Below are positions 8,570 to 16,608 of a stretch of DNA of 39,851 nt, one piece after another. Numbering within the stretch: the first letter of the stretch is position 1; each line of letters starts with the position of its first letter. The notes beneath the pieces are model-generated. The model made no database searches. It saw only the letters and a program-made list of their open reading frames with translations, and was not told the DNA's origin. Both the position numbers and the translations under genes were made by a program. This DNA comes from DATLWN01 sp964492895 (GTDB lineage Bacteria; Pseudomonadota; Zetaproteobacteria; Mariprofundales; Mariprofundaceae): contig CAZBLR010000019.1 of assembly GCA_964492895.1 (NCBI GenBank), positions 1 through 39,851 on the forward strand. Direction: 5' to 3'.

Positions 8570-9522
8570 ACGCGCGGGCGAACGAGCGGGGCGTGGCGCT
8601 GATCCTGGTACTGGGCCTGCTGGCCCTGATCTCGGCCTGGGCCGTGCGCGCAGCCAGCGAGGACCAGGTCAGCCTCAGGCGGATCGAGAACATGCAGAAC
8701 GCCGATCGGGCCATGTTGGGATCGGAATCGGGCTGGGCGCTGGCCCGCCTGATGCTCAGGAAGGACAGGCTGGCCGATGCCATCGACGACCTCGACGAGG
8801 CGTGGGCCCGGCCGCATTCCCCGTATCAGCTGGACGATGGCCGGGTCTCCGTGTCCATCGTGGATGCGAACCGCTACTACAACCTGAACGACCTGGTGCG
8901 CAACGGTGTCGTGCAACAGCAGGAGCTGAGGATCGTGCGCCGGCTGTTCGCCTCGGTGGACGTGCCGCAGGGCCTGGCCGATGCACTGGCCGACTGGATG
9001 GATGCGGACGGCCGGCCCACGGGCTACGATGGTGTCGAGGACAGCGGCTATCTCGACAGACCCTACGGGGTCAAGAACGCCCCGCTCGACAGCTTCGGGG
9101 AGTTGCTGCTGGTCAAGGGCTTCGATGCGCAGGTGCTGCAAAAGCTCGCCTCGGTGGCGACGGTGCTGCCGGTCATGGGCGAGCCGACGAGGATCAACAT
9201 CAATACCGCATCGAAGGAGGTGCTGATGGCGGTGTGCGAAGGCATGAGCGCATCCGATGCCGAGTCGCTGATCCAGTCGCGGCAATCCTCGCCCTACTCC
9301 GCCGCTCAGCTGAAAGCCCTGGCGCAGATGCCCTCCGCACGCGATTGGGCCCATCCGCAGGTGCTGAAACGGCTGACGGTGCAGAGCGATGCGTTCATCG
9401 TGCGCACGGTGGGCATCTACCACGGCCTGCAATGGGGAGAGCAGTACGTCGCCTATCGCGATGCGCTCGGGAATATGCATACCGTATCGAGGCAGAGGTT
9501 GGGATGGACCGCGCAGGGATAG
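8566..9522 (+). CDS. gspK: T2SS minor pseudopilin GspK
   Basis: GspK is the largest minor pseudopilin and caps the pseudopilus tip. The 318-residue product has the leader MNARANERG|VALILV. It lacks the usual Glu at +5, which is the known exception for GspK. After the membrane helix come ANRYYNLNDLV, DWMDADGRPTGYDGVED (the acidic insertion region) and PTRININTASKEVLMAV. This last motif is a helix-hairpin-helix-like segment characteristic of GspK. The gene overlaps gspJ by four bases and gspL by 19 bases. Confidence 0.94.
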   Translation: MNARANERGVALILVLGLLALISAWAVRAASEDQVSLRRIENMQNADRAMLGSESGWALARLMLRKDRLADAIDDLDEAWARPHSPYQLDDGRVSVSIVDANRYYNLNDLVRNGVVQQQELRIVRRLFASVDVPQGLADALADWMDADGRPTGYDGVEDSGYLDRPYGVKNAPLDSFGELLLVKGFDAQVLQKLASVATVLPVMGEPTRININTASKEVLMAVCEGMSASDAESLIQSRQSSPYSAAQLKALAQMPSARDWAHPQVLKRLTVQSDAFIVRTVGIYHGLQWGEQYVAYRDALGNMHTVSRQRLGWTAQG

Positions 9523-10826
9523 ACGAGCCGGCACGCCGGCATGCAAGCTGGGACGGGCATACGCTGGCCTTTGCCGGCGGAGCATCATCCGGCGACGGTG
9601 CCACCCGGTACCTGTTGCTGGCCGATGTGCAGACCGAGGGCGGGGCACCGGTTCTCGACGATCAGCACCACGACATACCGGTTTCGGTGCTGTTGTGGCC
9701 GACCGAGCATCTGCTCACCCGGCATTTTTCCCTGCCGCTGGCGCATCCGCGTCTGCTCGATGCGGACATCCTGACGCAGGAGCTGTGCGAGCAGGCCGGT
9801 GATGCCGCATCGGATTACTGGCCTGCCTGGCAGGCCGGGGACGGCGATGACGGGGTCGAGGGCGTCGTGTTCGGTCTGCCGCAGCGGGCCAAGGAGACCC
9901 TGGCCTCGCAGCCTGGGTGGCAGGGGTGCGAGGCGATCGTGCCGGATGCCTGGGTGCGCCTGTCCGCCTGGCCGGATCCGGCCGGATCGCCGACGTCGAC
10001 CGCGGCCGTCCTCGACGAGGATCGGGAAGGGCTGTTCGTCGGCGTGCGGGGCCCGGCAGGATGGCGGGGCATGCGCCGGATCAACCGGGCCCCGTGGAAA
10101 GCCGATGCGGACCTGGTCGAGGATGTGTTGCGCACGCTGGGGGCCATGGGCTGGCAGGCGGGGACCGACGGGTCGACCGGCAGGCTGTCGGCCGGGCTGC
10201 TGCGGCGTATGTCCGGGCCGTTGCAGCCATGGCACGGCCGCGAGGAAGCCGAGTACGGCTTACCCGACCGGCACCAGGCGAATCTCGAGGCCGCGGCATC
10301 GCATCGGCGCATCGATGTGAATTTCCGCCACGGCAGGTGGCGCAAGCCGACGGCGATGGGTGCCTCCTTGCGCCGCTGGCGGCATACACTCGTGTTGCTC
10401 GGCGTGGTTGTGATCGCGGCCTTTGCGGGCGGCATATGGAGCATGGTGTCGCTGCAACGGCAGGCCGATGCATACCGCCATGACATCGTTTCGGCCTTCC
10501 ATCGCGGCCTGCCCGGTCAAACGGTGATGCTCGATCCGCTGGCGCAGCTGCGCATGGCGGCCCGGGGGAATATCGGCGATTCGGGGAACGATGATTTCAT
10601 GCGCCGGCTTTCGCAGGTGGCCAAGGCCAAGGCATCGCTGCCGGACTGGCGCATCCGGGAGATCGATGACGATGATGACGGTATGCGCCTGTTCGGCGTG
10701 GCCGGTGACTTCGCCATGGTGAACCGCATCCGCGATGCGCTCGCTGCCGGCGGGGCCCGGGAAGTGCGTATCGAGGATACGGAGGCCCAGGGCAAGCAGG
10801 TCAGTTTCCGGATGGTGTGGCGATGA
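9504..10826 (+). CDS. gspL: T2SS inner-membrane protein GspL
   Basis: GspL anchors the GspE ATPase to the membrane and partners GspM. The 440-residue product has a large cytoplasmic actin-like domain (about residues 1-285; FSLPLAHPRLLDADILTQEL resembles the early strand/helix region). A single membrane segment follows at about 294-316 (HTLVLLGVVVIAAFAGGIWS), then a periplasmic ferredoxin-like domain ending in VRIEDTEAQGKQVSFRMVW. The ATG at 9504 lies inside the end of gspK behind a GAGGTTGGG ribosome site. Sequence similarity within this family is low, so the call rests on topology, size and position between gspK and gspM. Confidence 0.88.
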   Translation: MDRAGIDEPARRHASWDGHTLAFAGGASSGDGATRYLLLADVQTEGGAPVLDDQHHDIPVSVLLWPTEHLLTRHFSLPLAHPRLLDADILTQELCEQAGDAASDYWPAWQAGDGDDGVEGVVFGLPQRAKETLASQPGWQGCEAIVPDAWVRLSAWPDPAGSPTSTAAVLDEDREGLFVGVRGPAGWRGMRRINRAPWKADADLVEDVLRTLGAMGWQAGTDGSTGRLSAGLLRRMSGPLQPWHGREEAEYGLPDRHQANLEAAASHRRIDVNFRHGRWRKPTAMGASLRRWRHTLVLLGVVVIAAFAGGIWSMVSLQRQADAYRHDIVSAFHRGLPGQTVMLDPLAQLRMAARGNIGDSGNDDFMRRLSQVAKAKASLPDWRIREIDDDDDGMRLFGVAGDFAMVNRIRDALAAGGAREVRIEDTEAQGKQVSFRMVWR

Positions 10827-11438
10827 AGCGGATGGCGCGCGTGCGGGAACGCATCGACGGCATCAAGGCCCGGCTGCTGCCGAGATATCAGCGCCTGNNN
10901 NNNNNNNNNNNNNNNNNNNNNNNNNNNNNNNNNNNNNNNNNNNNNNNNNNNNNNNNNNNNNNNNNNNNNNNNNNNNNNNNNNNNNNNNNNNNNNNNNCAG
11001 CGCCTGTTGCAGGTGGCGGCGTGGCTGGTTCCGGCATTGGTCCTGGTGTTCGGCCTGATCCTGCCCCTGCACGACAGGGTCGTGCGCCTGCGCTCGGATA
11101 TCGGTGCCCTGGCCGCGCAGGCCGGCGTGGCGAACGCCCTCGCCGACCAGTTGCGCCTGCACGGCACAAGGGCGCCGGCGGCCGCCAATCCGATGTCCGG
11201 CATCGAAACGGCCGCGCAGCAGACGAAGGTGCGCGGCTTCATCACCCGCATCAAGCCGGATCTCTCCCCTGCTGACGGCAAGCAGCGCCTGATCGTGAAC
11301 CTGAAGGCGGCGCCCTATGCCGATCTCGTCCACTTCCTCGGCCGCCTGCGGGCCCAGGGGATGCGGGTTGCGCGGGCGAAGCTCTACGCCATCGACCAGC
11401 CCGGCCTGGTCGACGCCGAACTCACCCTATCGAATTAA
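10823..11438 (+). CDS. gspM: T2SS protein GspM (interrupted by assembly gap)
   Basis: GspM stabilises GspL in the inner-membrane platform. The gene begins with an ATG overlapping the gspL stop and encodes 25 residues up to the N run. After the gap the frame resumes with LLQVAAWLVPALVLVFGLIL, a membrane helix, then a periplasmic domain with a ferredoxin-like pattern ending in VDAELTLSN. As written the two parts are in different frames. The sequences flanking the gap share CAGCGCCTG, and collapsing the overlap gives one continuous 168-residue protein of normal GspM size. I therefore read it as intact. No gspN follows. Confidence 0.85.
10898..10997. other. 100-N assembly gap, probably artefactual
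   Basis: Exactly 100 N separate two contigs inside gspM. The nine bases before the gap (10889-10897) and the nine after it (10998-11006) are identical, CAGCGCCTG. Removing the N run and one copy (109 bases) joins the two halves of gspM in frame, so no sequence may actually be missing. Confidence 0.97.
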
Positions 11439-11469
11439 CGCCAGTTCCAGGTCGTATCCATACTGGTCA

Positions 11470-11494
11470 CTAGACCAATGGCCAGCTAGGCAAA
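11470..11494 (+). repeat. 25-bp repeat upstream of first duplicated gene (copy 1)
   Basis: The 25 bases beginning CTAGACCAATGGCCAGCTAG and ending GGCAAA recur identically at 12208-12232. Each copy lies about 90-110 bases before the ATG of one of the two paralogous exported-protein genes. The position suggests a duplicated promoter or operator region. The element has partial CTAG...CTAG symmetry. Confidence 0.85.
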
Positions 11495-11541
11495 TGGTTC
11501 AATTCGGCTCAAACTGGTATCCAAGTGTTTTTGGCCATCCA

Positions 11542-11583
11542 AGGAGGAACGCGGCAAAGGATAGTGCCCCGGAGGAACATATG
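11542..11583 (+). repeat. 42-bp leader repeat with ribosome site (copy 1)
   Basis: This stretch ends in CCCCGGAGGAACAT-ATG and matches 12282-12323 with one mismatch. It contains two purine-rich sites (AGGAGGAA and GGAGGAA), the second about six bases before the start codon, and so supplies the translation signal of both paralogues. Similarity continues into the signal-peptide codons. Confidence 0.88.
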
Positions 11584-12123
11584 CCTCGGATTCTGATGAT
11601 TGCGATGATGGCCCTCGTGTGGCCGATGTCGGCATCCGCCTCGGATCAACATCCTGCCGACGACCGCATTGGGGACGACACGTCCGTACTCGCCGACCTG
11701 CCGCCCGATCCCGGCCCGGCCGGCGAGGCGACCCTTGCCGGCGTCGATTCGGACAACGACGGCGTACGCGATGATGTGCAGCGCTGGATTGCGCTGACCT
11801 ATCCGAACTCTCAAAAAACGAGAGCGGCTCTGACGCAAATAACCAAAACTATGCAACAATTCTTGCTAAACGCCGCCGATCCTGCGCAGTCATATCATAT
11901 ATCTGTCCAGATGGGGAAAGATACCGATTGCCTAGCCTATATTTTATCTGCTGGTTTTTATAAACCCAGTTCTGAACTCAAGGCAGTCTTTTTGAATACC
12001 GATTTACGTACCAGAGAGTGGTTGCAGGCAGATCACCATTTAAACGGCAAAATATTTCCAAGCCTCCCTTATAGTCAGTGGAAGCAAGCGTGTAATTTTA
12101 ACCCCGATGCGATGCCAAACTAA
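11581..12123 (+). CDS. Exported protein with DxDNDG motif, paralogue A
   Basis: A 180-residue exported protein that I cannot name. The ATG is set by GGAGGAA six bases upstream and gives a signal peptide MPRILMIAMMALVWPMSASA. A Pro-rich LPPDPGPAGEATLAG stretch leads into DSDNDGVRDDVQRWI, an Asp/Asn-rich loop of the calcium-binding type found in dockerin or thrombospondin type-3 repeats. The C-terminal part carries two Cys residues, in DCLAYI and QACNFNPDAMPN, that are conserved in the paralogue at 12321 and may form a disulfide. GC content falls sharply in the second half. Its position 142 bases after gspM makes it a candidate T2SS substrate; that is inference. Confidence 0.8.
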   Translation: MPRILMIAMMALVWPMSASASDQHPADDRIGDDTSVLADLPPDPGPAGEATLAGVDSDNDGVRDDVQRWIALTYPNSQKTRAALTQITKTMQQFLLNAADPAQSYHISVQMGKDTDCLAYILSAGFYKPSSELKAVFLNTDLRTREWLQADHHLNGKIFPSLPYSQWKQACNFNPDAMPN

Positions 12124-12207
12124 AATTCAAACTGGTCTGCGCTGATCCCGTCACCACGTTGTTTGGTTTGCATCGGGGCCATCGTTATATCTTCCCCAGC
12201 CATCAGC

Positions 12208-12232
12208 CTAGACCAATGGCCAGCTAGGCAAA
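12208..12232 (+). repeat. 25-bp repeat upstream of second duplicated gene (copy 2)
   Basis: Identical to 11470-11494, 738 bases downstream of it. The surrounding intergenic stretch (12124-12320) otherwise differs from that before paralogue A. An inverted pair, CGTATCA and TGATACG (12243-12258), follows it. I see no clear intrinsic terminator for paralogue A in this interval. Confidence 0.85.
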
Positions 12233-12281
12233 GGGATTAAATCGTATCAAACTGATACGCAACAGCACTTTTGAACAACTT

Positions 12282-12323
12282 AGGAGGAATGCGGCAAAGG
12301 ATAGTGCCCCGGAGGAACATATG
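12282..12323 (+). repeat. 42-bp leader repeat with ribosome site (copy 2)
   Basis: Matches 11542-11583 except for one base. It carries the GGAGGAA ribosome site that sets the ATG at 12321. Together with the 25-bp repeat it shows that the two exported-protein genes arose by tandem duplication of a unit of about 740 bp that included the regulatory region. Confidence 0.88.
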
Positions 12324-13433
12324 TCTCGTATCCTGATGATTGCGATGATGACCCTCGCATGGCCGTTCGCGGCATCTGCCTCGGATCAGCATGAAAAGAT
12401 CTCAGAACACCATGTCGCGGCCGCAGAGCAGGATCGAGATCAGGAAGGAAGGCACCGAAAACACGAGGGGAACGCCGACCGCGAGAGGAAGGACAACAAG
12501 AAGCGTCATTCGTCATCGGCAGCAAAGGACACGACGCCCCCCGTCATCCAAATCCAGCAACCTGCGATTACCGTGGAAGCCACATCCCAGACCATGGTGG
12601 TGGATCTCGGCAGCGTCACGGCCACCGATACGGTGGACGGCGCGATCACGCCGGTGAGCAATGCCCCGGCAGCCTTTCCGATCGGCGTCACGACCGTGAC
12701 CTGGACAGCGACGGACGCGGCAGGCAATACGGCGACGGCGCAACAGCTGGTGACGGTTCAGGATACGACCCCACCGACAATCAGCGCCCCGGCAGCGGTC
12801 ACGGCGGACTCCACCACGGGTCAGCCGATCGCGGTCGCCATCGGTACAGCGATGGCCACGGACACCTTCGGCCCGGTAGCCATCAGCAACAACGCCCCGG
12901 CAGTGTTCCCGATCGGCATCACGTCCGTGACCTGGACAGCGACGGACGCGAATGGCAACAGTGCCACAGCTACGCAGACCGTGACGGTGAACGACACCTC
13001 TTTCCTTGCCAATCTTCCGCCCGATCCCGGCCCTGCAGGCGAGGCGACCCTTGCCGGCATCGATTCGGATAACGACGGCGTACGCGACGATGTCCAACGC
13101 TGGATTGCGCAGGCCTATCCGAACTCCCAGAAGACGAGAGCAGCGTTGACGCAAGATACCAAAGCAATGCAACAAATCCTGATCGATTCTGCAGACCCGG
13201 TTAAATCATATAAGGATGCCTTGCAAGACAATAGGGCGATGGAGTGCTTGTCATATATACGCCCTGGTGATTTTTATCATGTGTTAGCTGAACATAAAGC
13301 GATTCTCCTGAATACCGAGATGCGATCCCGGGCGTGGCTACAAGCAGACCACAATTTAAGTGGAAAGTTTTTTGGTCTTCTTCCCGATCCAAAGCAAGGG
13401 TGTGATTTCGACCCTGATGCGATGCCGAATTAA
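12321..13433 (+). CDS. Exported HYR-domain protein, paralogue B
   Basis: A 370-residue paralogue of the protein at 11581. The signal peptide (MSRILMIAMMTLAWPFAASA) and the C-terminal domain (from LPPDPGPAGEATLAG, about residue 230, to DFDPDAMPN) match paralogue A. Between them lie a highly charged Lys/Arg/Glu/His linker (residues 24-69) and two HYR (hyalin repeat) immunoglobulin-like domains at about 70-147 and 148-228. Each HYR domain has the DTTPP start and the VTWTATDA-GN-ATA core. The C-domain keeps the DSDNDGVRDDVQRWI loop and both Cys residues. HYR domains are extracellular adhesion modules in known proteins. The protein is probably a secreted or surface protein; its function is unknown. 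Confidence 0.85.
   Translation: MSRILMIAMMTLAWPFAASASDQHEKISEHHVAAAEQDRDQEGRHRKHEGNADRERKDNKKRHSSSAAKDTTPPVIQIQQPAITVEATSQTMVVDLGSVTATDTVDGAITPVSNAPAAFPIGVTTVTWTATDAAGNTATAQQLVTVQDTTPPTISAPAAVTADSTTGQPIAVAIGTAMATDTFGPVAISNNAPAVFPIGITSVTWTATDANGNSATATQTVTVNDTSFLANLPPDPGPAGEATLAGIDSDNDGVRDDVQRWIAQAYPNSQKTRAALTQDTKAMQQILIDSADPVKSYKDALQDNRAMECLSYIRPGDFYHVLAEHKAILLNTEMRSRAWLQADHNLSGKFFGLLPDPKQGCDFDPDAMPN
12528..12995 (+). repeat. Two tandem HYR-encoding repeat units
   Basis: The two HYR domains are encoded by direct repeats about 231-234 bp apart (77-78 codons). A 24-base block encoding VTWTATDA is identical at 12696-12719 and 12927-12950, which indicates a fairly recent internal duplication. Such repeats can expand or contract and may be miscounted in short-read assemblies. 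Confidence 0.8.
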
Positions 13434-13434
13434 A

Positions 13435-15210
13435 ATGAGGAATAAGACATTGATAGCAACTCGTTTGTTATTTTCGTTTATTATTCTGCTCATCTGCTGT
13501 TATGTCATGACGAAACCTGCAAAGGCAGCTATCTGTCAGGAAAAAACGGCCATTGTGTACAGCAATGGAATATATAACGACAGAAAAGACGCTGTTGCTT
13601 CTTTGGCTCAGCTAAAGATATATATCAGTGTTTATCCCCAAGGGAATGTATATTTTGCTCAATTAGAGTTTGATTTGGCATATGCTGACAATGGCGGCGC
13701 AACGGCCCCGGGGTCGTTGGCTGGCCTGGCGCAGTTGTACGAGGCCTTCGTGCAGAAACAGGCCGCGAATGACAGCTCATTCTGGCGTTGGCTTGGTGGC
13801 ATTGCGGCAGCGCCCACCTGGTTCAAGACGATGATGAATGATCTGGCGACGGCCACCAATGCAAATGCGTATGTCGACGATGTTGCCCTGCAGCTACAAC
13901 TGAACGGAGATCCGGCCGATCCAGTACTGCAGCCGGGATACCGACCCTTGCTCAAGGAGGGGAAGCGCGTCGTCATCGTTGCCCATTCGCAAGGGAACTT
14001 CTATGCTAATACGGCGTATGACGGACTGGTGCAGCAATATCCCGACTATGCAAATCGCTTAGGGATTGTGGCGGTGGCAACACCGGATAGCCGCGTGGCT
14101 GGCAATGGTATGTACATCACGGTTCCGGAAGATGCAGTGATTTCTGCTGTTCGCAATATTTATCCTTCCACACTACCGTCCAAGCCGGTCGGTCTGGTAT
14201 CTCCCAATATGGGGGAGCTTGGGTCGGTTGCATGGGGAAATGCATCGGATGGCCATGGTTTTGTCGAATGGTATCTGGCTGGAACGTTTTCCCGGAATTT
14301 CATCCTGGATGCGATTGTACAGACACTCAATAGGCTGCAGGCCCCATTTGAGAACTCCCCAAAGACCATCATCAAGTCCACTCCGTATCTGTGGTACGCC
14401 TTCGTGGATGCTTCCCGATGCGTTCTGGATGATGCGAATCACCTTGGTTTCGCCGTTGATACGACCTATTACGGCCAGGTAAATATTTCTGTTACGCCTT
14501 TACAAGGAAGCACGGCAAATCCGACACAGCACGCCGGCTTGATCCCGGCAGTACAAACAACGATGACGGCCACGTCTATACCAGGCGGGCGCCAACCGAT
14601 TGGCATCTTGCCGATCCCCAGTGGCGTCGGGATTGTGTACGCCGATTCGGTTGAAACGGCTTATTATTCGTTTGACAGTGCCAGCGACGATTCTGCCGGT
14701 GCCGGCACGACCACCCTGCATCTGATTTCGTACACATGGGATAAAACGACAGGTGTATGGTCGGAACAATCCAGTCAGCTTGCGTTGCCCGAACACGCAA
14801 TGAGCGTGACGAATTATATTTGTCCTTATCCTGGAAGGACGGTCTGCTCCGGACCTCTTGAATATCTCCCTGTTTCATTTGCAGTTCCTGCATATACCAA
14901 TCCCGTTGTGTATCAGGATGCCACGTACGACTACGGCGGTGAGCTGGATTCGCCGGGTTTCCGGTCGGATATGGTCTTCATCGGTATTATGGATAGGGAC
15001 CTGAACGGAACATGGCTTGTGATGTCGATGAGGAATGGCCAGCTGATGACGGGAGCGACCGGCGTATTCTCCCTTTCGCGGGATGTGACTGGAAACATCG
15101 TTTCGACAACCCTCACGGTCGGAGTGCCCGGGTATGTCCGTCTTCGCTATTATGATGGTATCTACGTAACGGATGCTTCCAACATCAATGTTGGCGTAAC
15201 GACACAGTAG
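13435..15210 (+). CDS. Secreted alpha/beta hydrolase (lipase-like)
   Basis: The ATG at 13435, one base after the previous stop, gives a long signal peptide (residues 1-32: basic start, hydrophobic LLFSFIILLICCYV, then KPAKAA). No ribosome site is visible, so translation is probably coupled to the HYR gene. The hydrolase domain has a nucleophile elbow VVIVAHSQGN (Ser185) after a hydrophobic strand. It also has VATPDSRVAGN and SDGHGFVEWYL (Asp272, His274), giving a plausible Ser-His-Asp/Glu triad. The elbow is A-H-S-Q-G rather than strict GxSxG, as in some lipases. The C-terminal 230 residues are beta-rich and unassigned. GC is below the window average. At 591 residues it is a plausible T2SS exoenzyme. 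Confidence 0.78.
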   Translation: MRNKTLIATRLLFSFIILLICCYVMTKPAKAAICQEKTAIVYSNGIYNDRKDAVASLAQLKIYISVYPQGNVYFAQLEFDLAYADNGGATAPGSLAGLAQLYEAFVQKQAANDSSFWRWLGGIAAAPTWFKTMMNDLATATNANAYVDDVALQLQLNGDPADPVLQPGYRPLLKEGKRVVIVAHSQGNFYANTAYDGLVQQYPDYANRLGIVAVATPDSRVAGNGMYITVPEDAVISAVRNIYPSTLPSKPVGLVSPNMGELGSVAWGNASDGHGFVEWYLAGTFSRNFILDAIVQTLNRLQAPFENSPKTIIKSTPYLWYAFVDASRCVLDDANHLGFAVDTTYYGQVNISVTPLQGSTANPTQHAGLIPAVQTTMTATSIPGGRQPIGILPIPSGVGIVYADSVETAYYSFDSASDDSAGAGTTTLHLISYTWDKTTGVWSEQSSQLALPEHAMSVTNYICPYPGRTVCSGPLEYLPVSFAVPAYTNPVVYQDATYDYGGELDSPGFRSDMVFIGIMDRDLNGTWLVMSMRNGQLMTGATGVFSLSRDVTGNIVSTTLTVGVPGYVRLRYYDGIYVTDASNINVGVTTQ

Positions 15211-15477
15211 ATTCCCCACCGATCTCGAAGGAAACCATGCGTTGGCTCCCAGGCTTCCTTACGACGGATTGTAAAGGCTTTAGCGTGTCTGTAGCCATTT
15301 CAATAATGAAATTATTTCGAAACTGAGCCGAAAACCGGTCGGATTGAACGCGGCGTTGTGCTGGAAGACTTAATGATACGTGCCGTTCATATCGGGGCAG
15401 GGATGGTATACTGTGCCTTGTGGGTAGGGGGCCGCGGGCCGGGGGGCTTGCGGAAGCGTTGTTGACGGGAGGGGTGG
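15211..15477. other. AT-rich intergenic region
   Basis: These 267 bases hold no ORF I would support. They contain AT-rich inverted pairs (AATAAT and ATTATT around 15302-15316) and the promoter candidate for the next gene. I see no strong intrinsic terminator for the hydrolase gene. Confidence 0.5.
15383..15412 (+). promoter_or_regulatory. Probable sigma-70 promoter, extended -10
   Basis: TATACT at 15407-15412 is a near-consensus -10 preceded by TGG (15404-15406), an extended -10. The -35 (around GTTCAT) is weak. It lies about 65 bases before the ATG at 15478. Confidence 0.5.
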
Positions 15478-16608
15478 ATGATCCGTTATATCGCCGGCCC
15501 CGAGCTGTGGCCTGAGGAGCGGAGCGGCCTGCATGCGCTGCGCCGGCGCGGGCTGTCGCTCGGCTGGGTGCTCGAGGTGGAGCGCCCCGACATGCCCGCG
15601 GCGGCCGAGATCGCGCGTGCCTGGCATGCCGACGAGGCCGTGATGCTGCCCGGATTCCTGTCCGACAACGTTGAGCGCCATGCCGGCGACATCGCCCAGG
15701 CCCGCCTGCTGATGGACGAGACGCTGGACGAGAAGGAGATGGTCGACCTGTTCGAGGCCGAGCCGTATGCCTCCCGCCTGGCCGGCCGCTTCGCCCTGGT
15801 GGCCTCGGTGCACGACGAGGGCGATCGCCAGGAGATCGAGAAGCTGTACTTCGATGCCGAGCGGGACGGCGAGGTGGTCGCCGAGGAGCTGTGGTGCAAG
15901 GCCTCGTGGCTGTCCTACCACGCCGACGACGCGTCGCTGCGCTTCCGCTTCTCCTACGGCATCGAGGGCTTCGAGGACGTCGCGGCCGACCCGGGGCGCC
16001 AGCAGCTGGCGGCCGAGCTGACGGACGTGATCTTCCCGGAATCGGCGATCGTGGCCGAGTGCCCGCAGATGCAGGCGCTGTTCTCACGCCTGCTGAAGAC
16101 GGAGCGGGTGCTGTACGGCGAGCGCATCGTCTATTTCAACGCCCCGGACGGCGGTGCCCAGATGCACCACGACGTCGAGCGCGGCCATGCCGGCGTCGTG
16201 TTCGCGCAGCTGTCGGGCCACACCTTCTGGCTGGCCCTGTCCAAGCCGAGGCTGATGGACGAGATCGTCGCCTTCCTGGCCCGCGCCGACGCCGATGCCG
16301 AGCTGGCGAAGGTGCTGCCGGAGGCGACGGACCGCGACGCGCTGCGCCGGCTGGCCGCCGACCGGGGCCAACTATCCGAGTACATGGAGCGCTACGACCA
16401 CGAGCTGGTCGAGGCGCTGGTGGACCGCTTGCCGGCCTTCACCGCCTTCCTCGTTTCGGGCGGCTACGCCCACATGCTGCAGCCGGGGGATGCCATCCTG
16501 CTGCCGCAGCGGGATCTGGATCGTTGCGTCTGGCATTCGGTGTTCTGCCTCGGCGACGAGGCGGGCGAGTCGCTGTCCTTCGCCGTGCGTCCGCTCGACC
16601 GGGGCTAG
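15478..16608 (+). CDS. Cupin/JmjC-fold protein, possible Fe(II) oxygenase
   Basis: A 376-residue cytoplasmic protein; GGGAGGGG just upstream sets the ATG. The C-terminal half looks like a double-stranded beta-helix. MHHDVERGHAGVVFAQLSGHTFWLALSK supplies an HxD pair (His230, Asp232), and MLQPGDAILLPQ...CVWHSVF supplies the distal His353. This matches the HxD...H facial triad and the GD-ilfiP-gw-H pattern of cupin-8/JmjC 2-oxoglutarate oxygenases. The acidic N-terminal half is unassigned. Substrate is unknown; no classical Arg for 2-oxoglutarate can be placed with confidence. Its stop overlaps the convergent methyltransferase stop within CTAG. Confidence 0.7.
   Translation: MIRYIAGPELWPEERSGLHALRRRGLSLGWVLEVERPDMPAAAEIARAWHADEAVMLPGFLSDNVERHAGDIAQARLLMDETLDEKEMVDLFEAEPYASRLAGRFALVASVHDEGDRQEIEKLYFDAERDGEVVAEELWCKASWLSYHADDASLRFRFSYGIEGFEDVAADPGRQQLAAELTDVIFPESAIVAECPQMQALFSRLLKTERVLYGERIVYFNAPDGGAQMHHDVERGHAGVVFAQLSGHTFWLALSKPRLMDEIVAFLARADADAELAKVLPEATDRDALRRLAADRGQLSEYMERYDHELVEALVDRLPAFTAFLVSGGYAHMLQPGDAILLPQRDLDRCVWHSVFCLGDEAGESLSFAVRPLDRG

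Noticed and set aside
10823..11275. Frameshift or pseudogene in gspM
   Set aside because: The apparent frame change comes from the arbitrary 100-N spacer; merging the overlapping ends restores the frame.
11439..13433. Insertion sequence or CRISPR explaining the repeats
   Set aside because: Only two spaced copies exist, no transposase and no terminal inverted repeats; gene duplication explains them.
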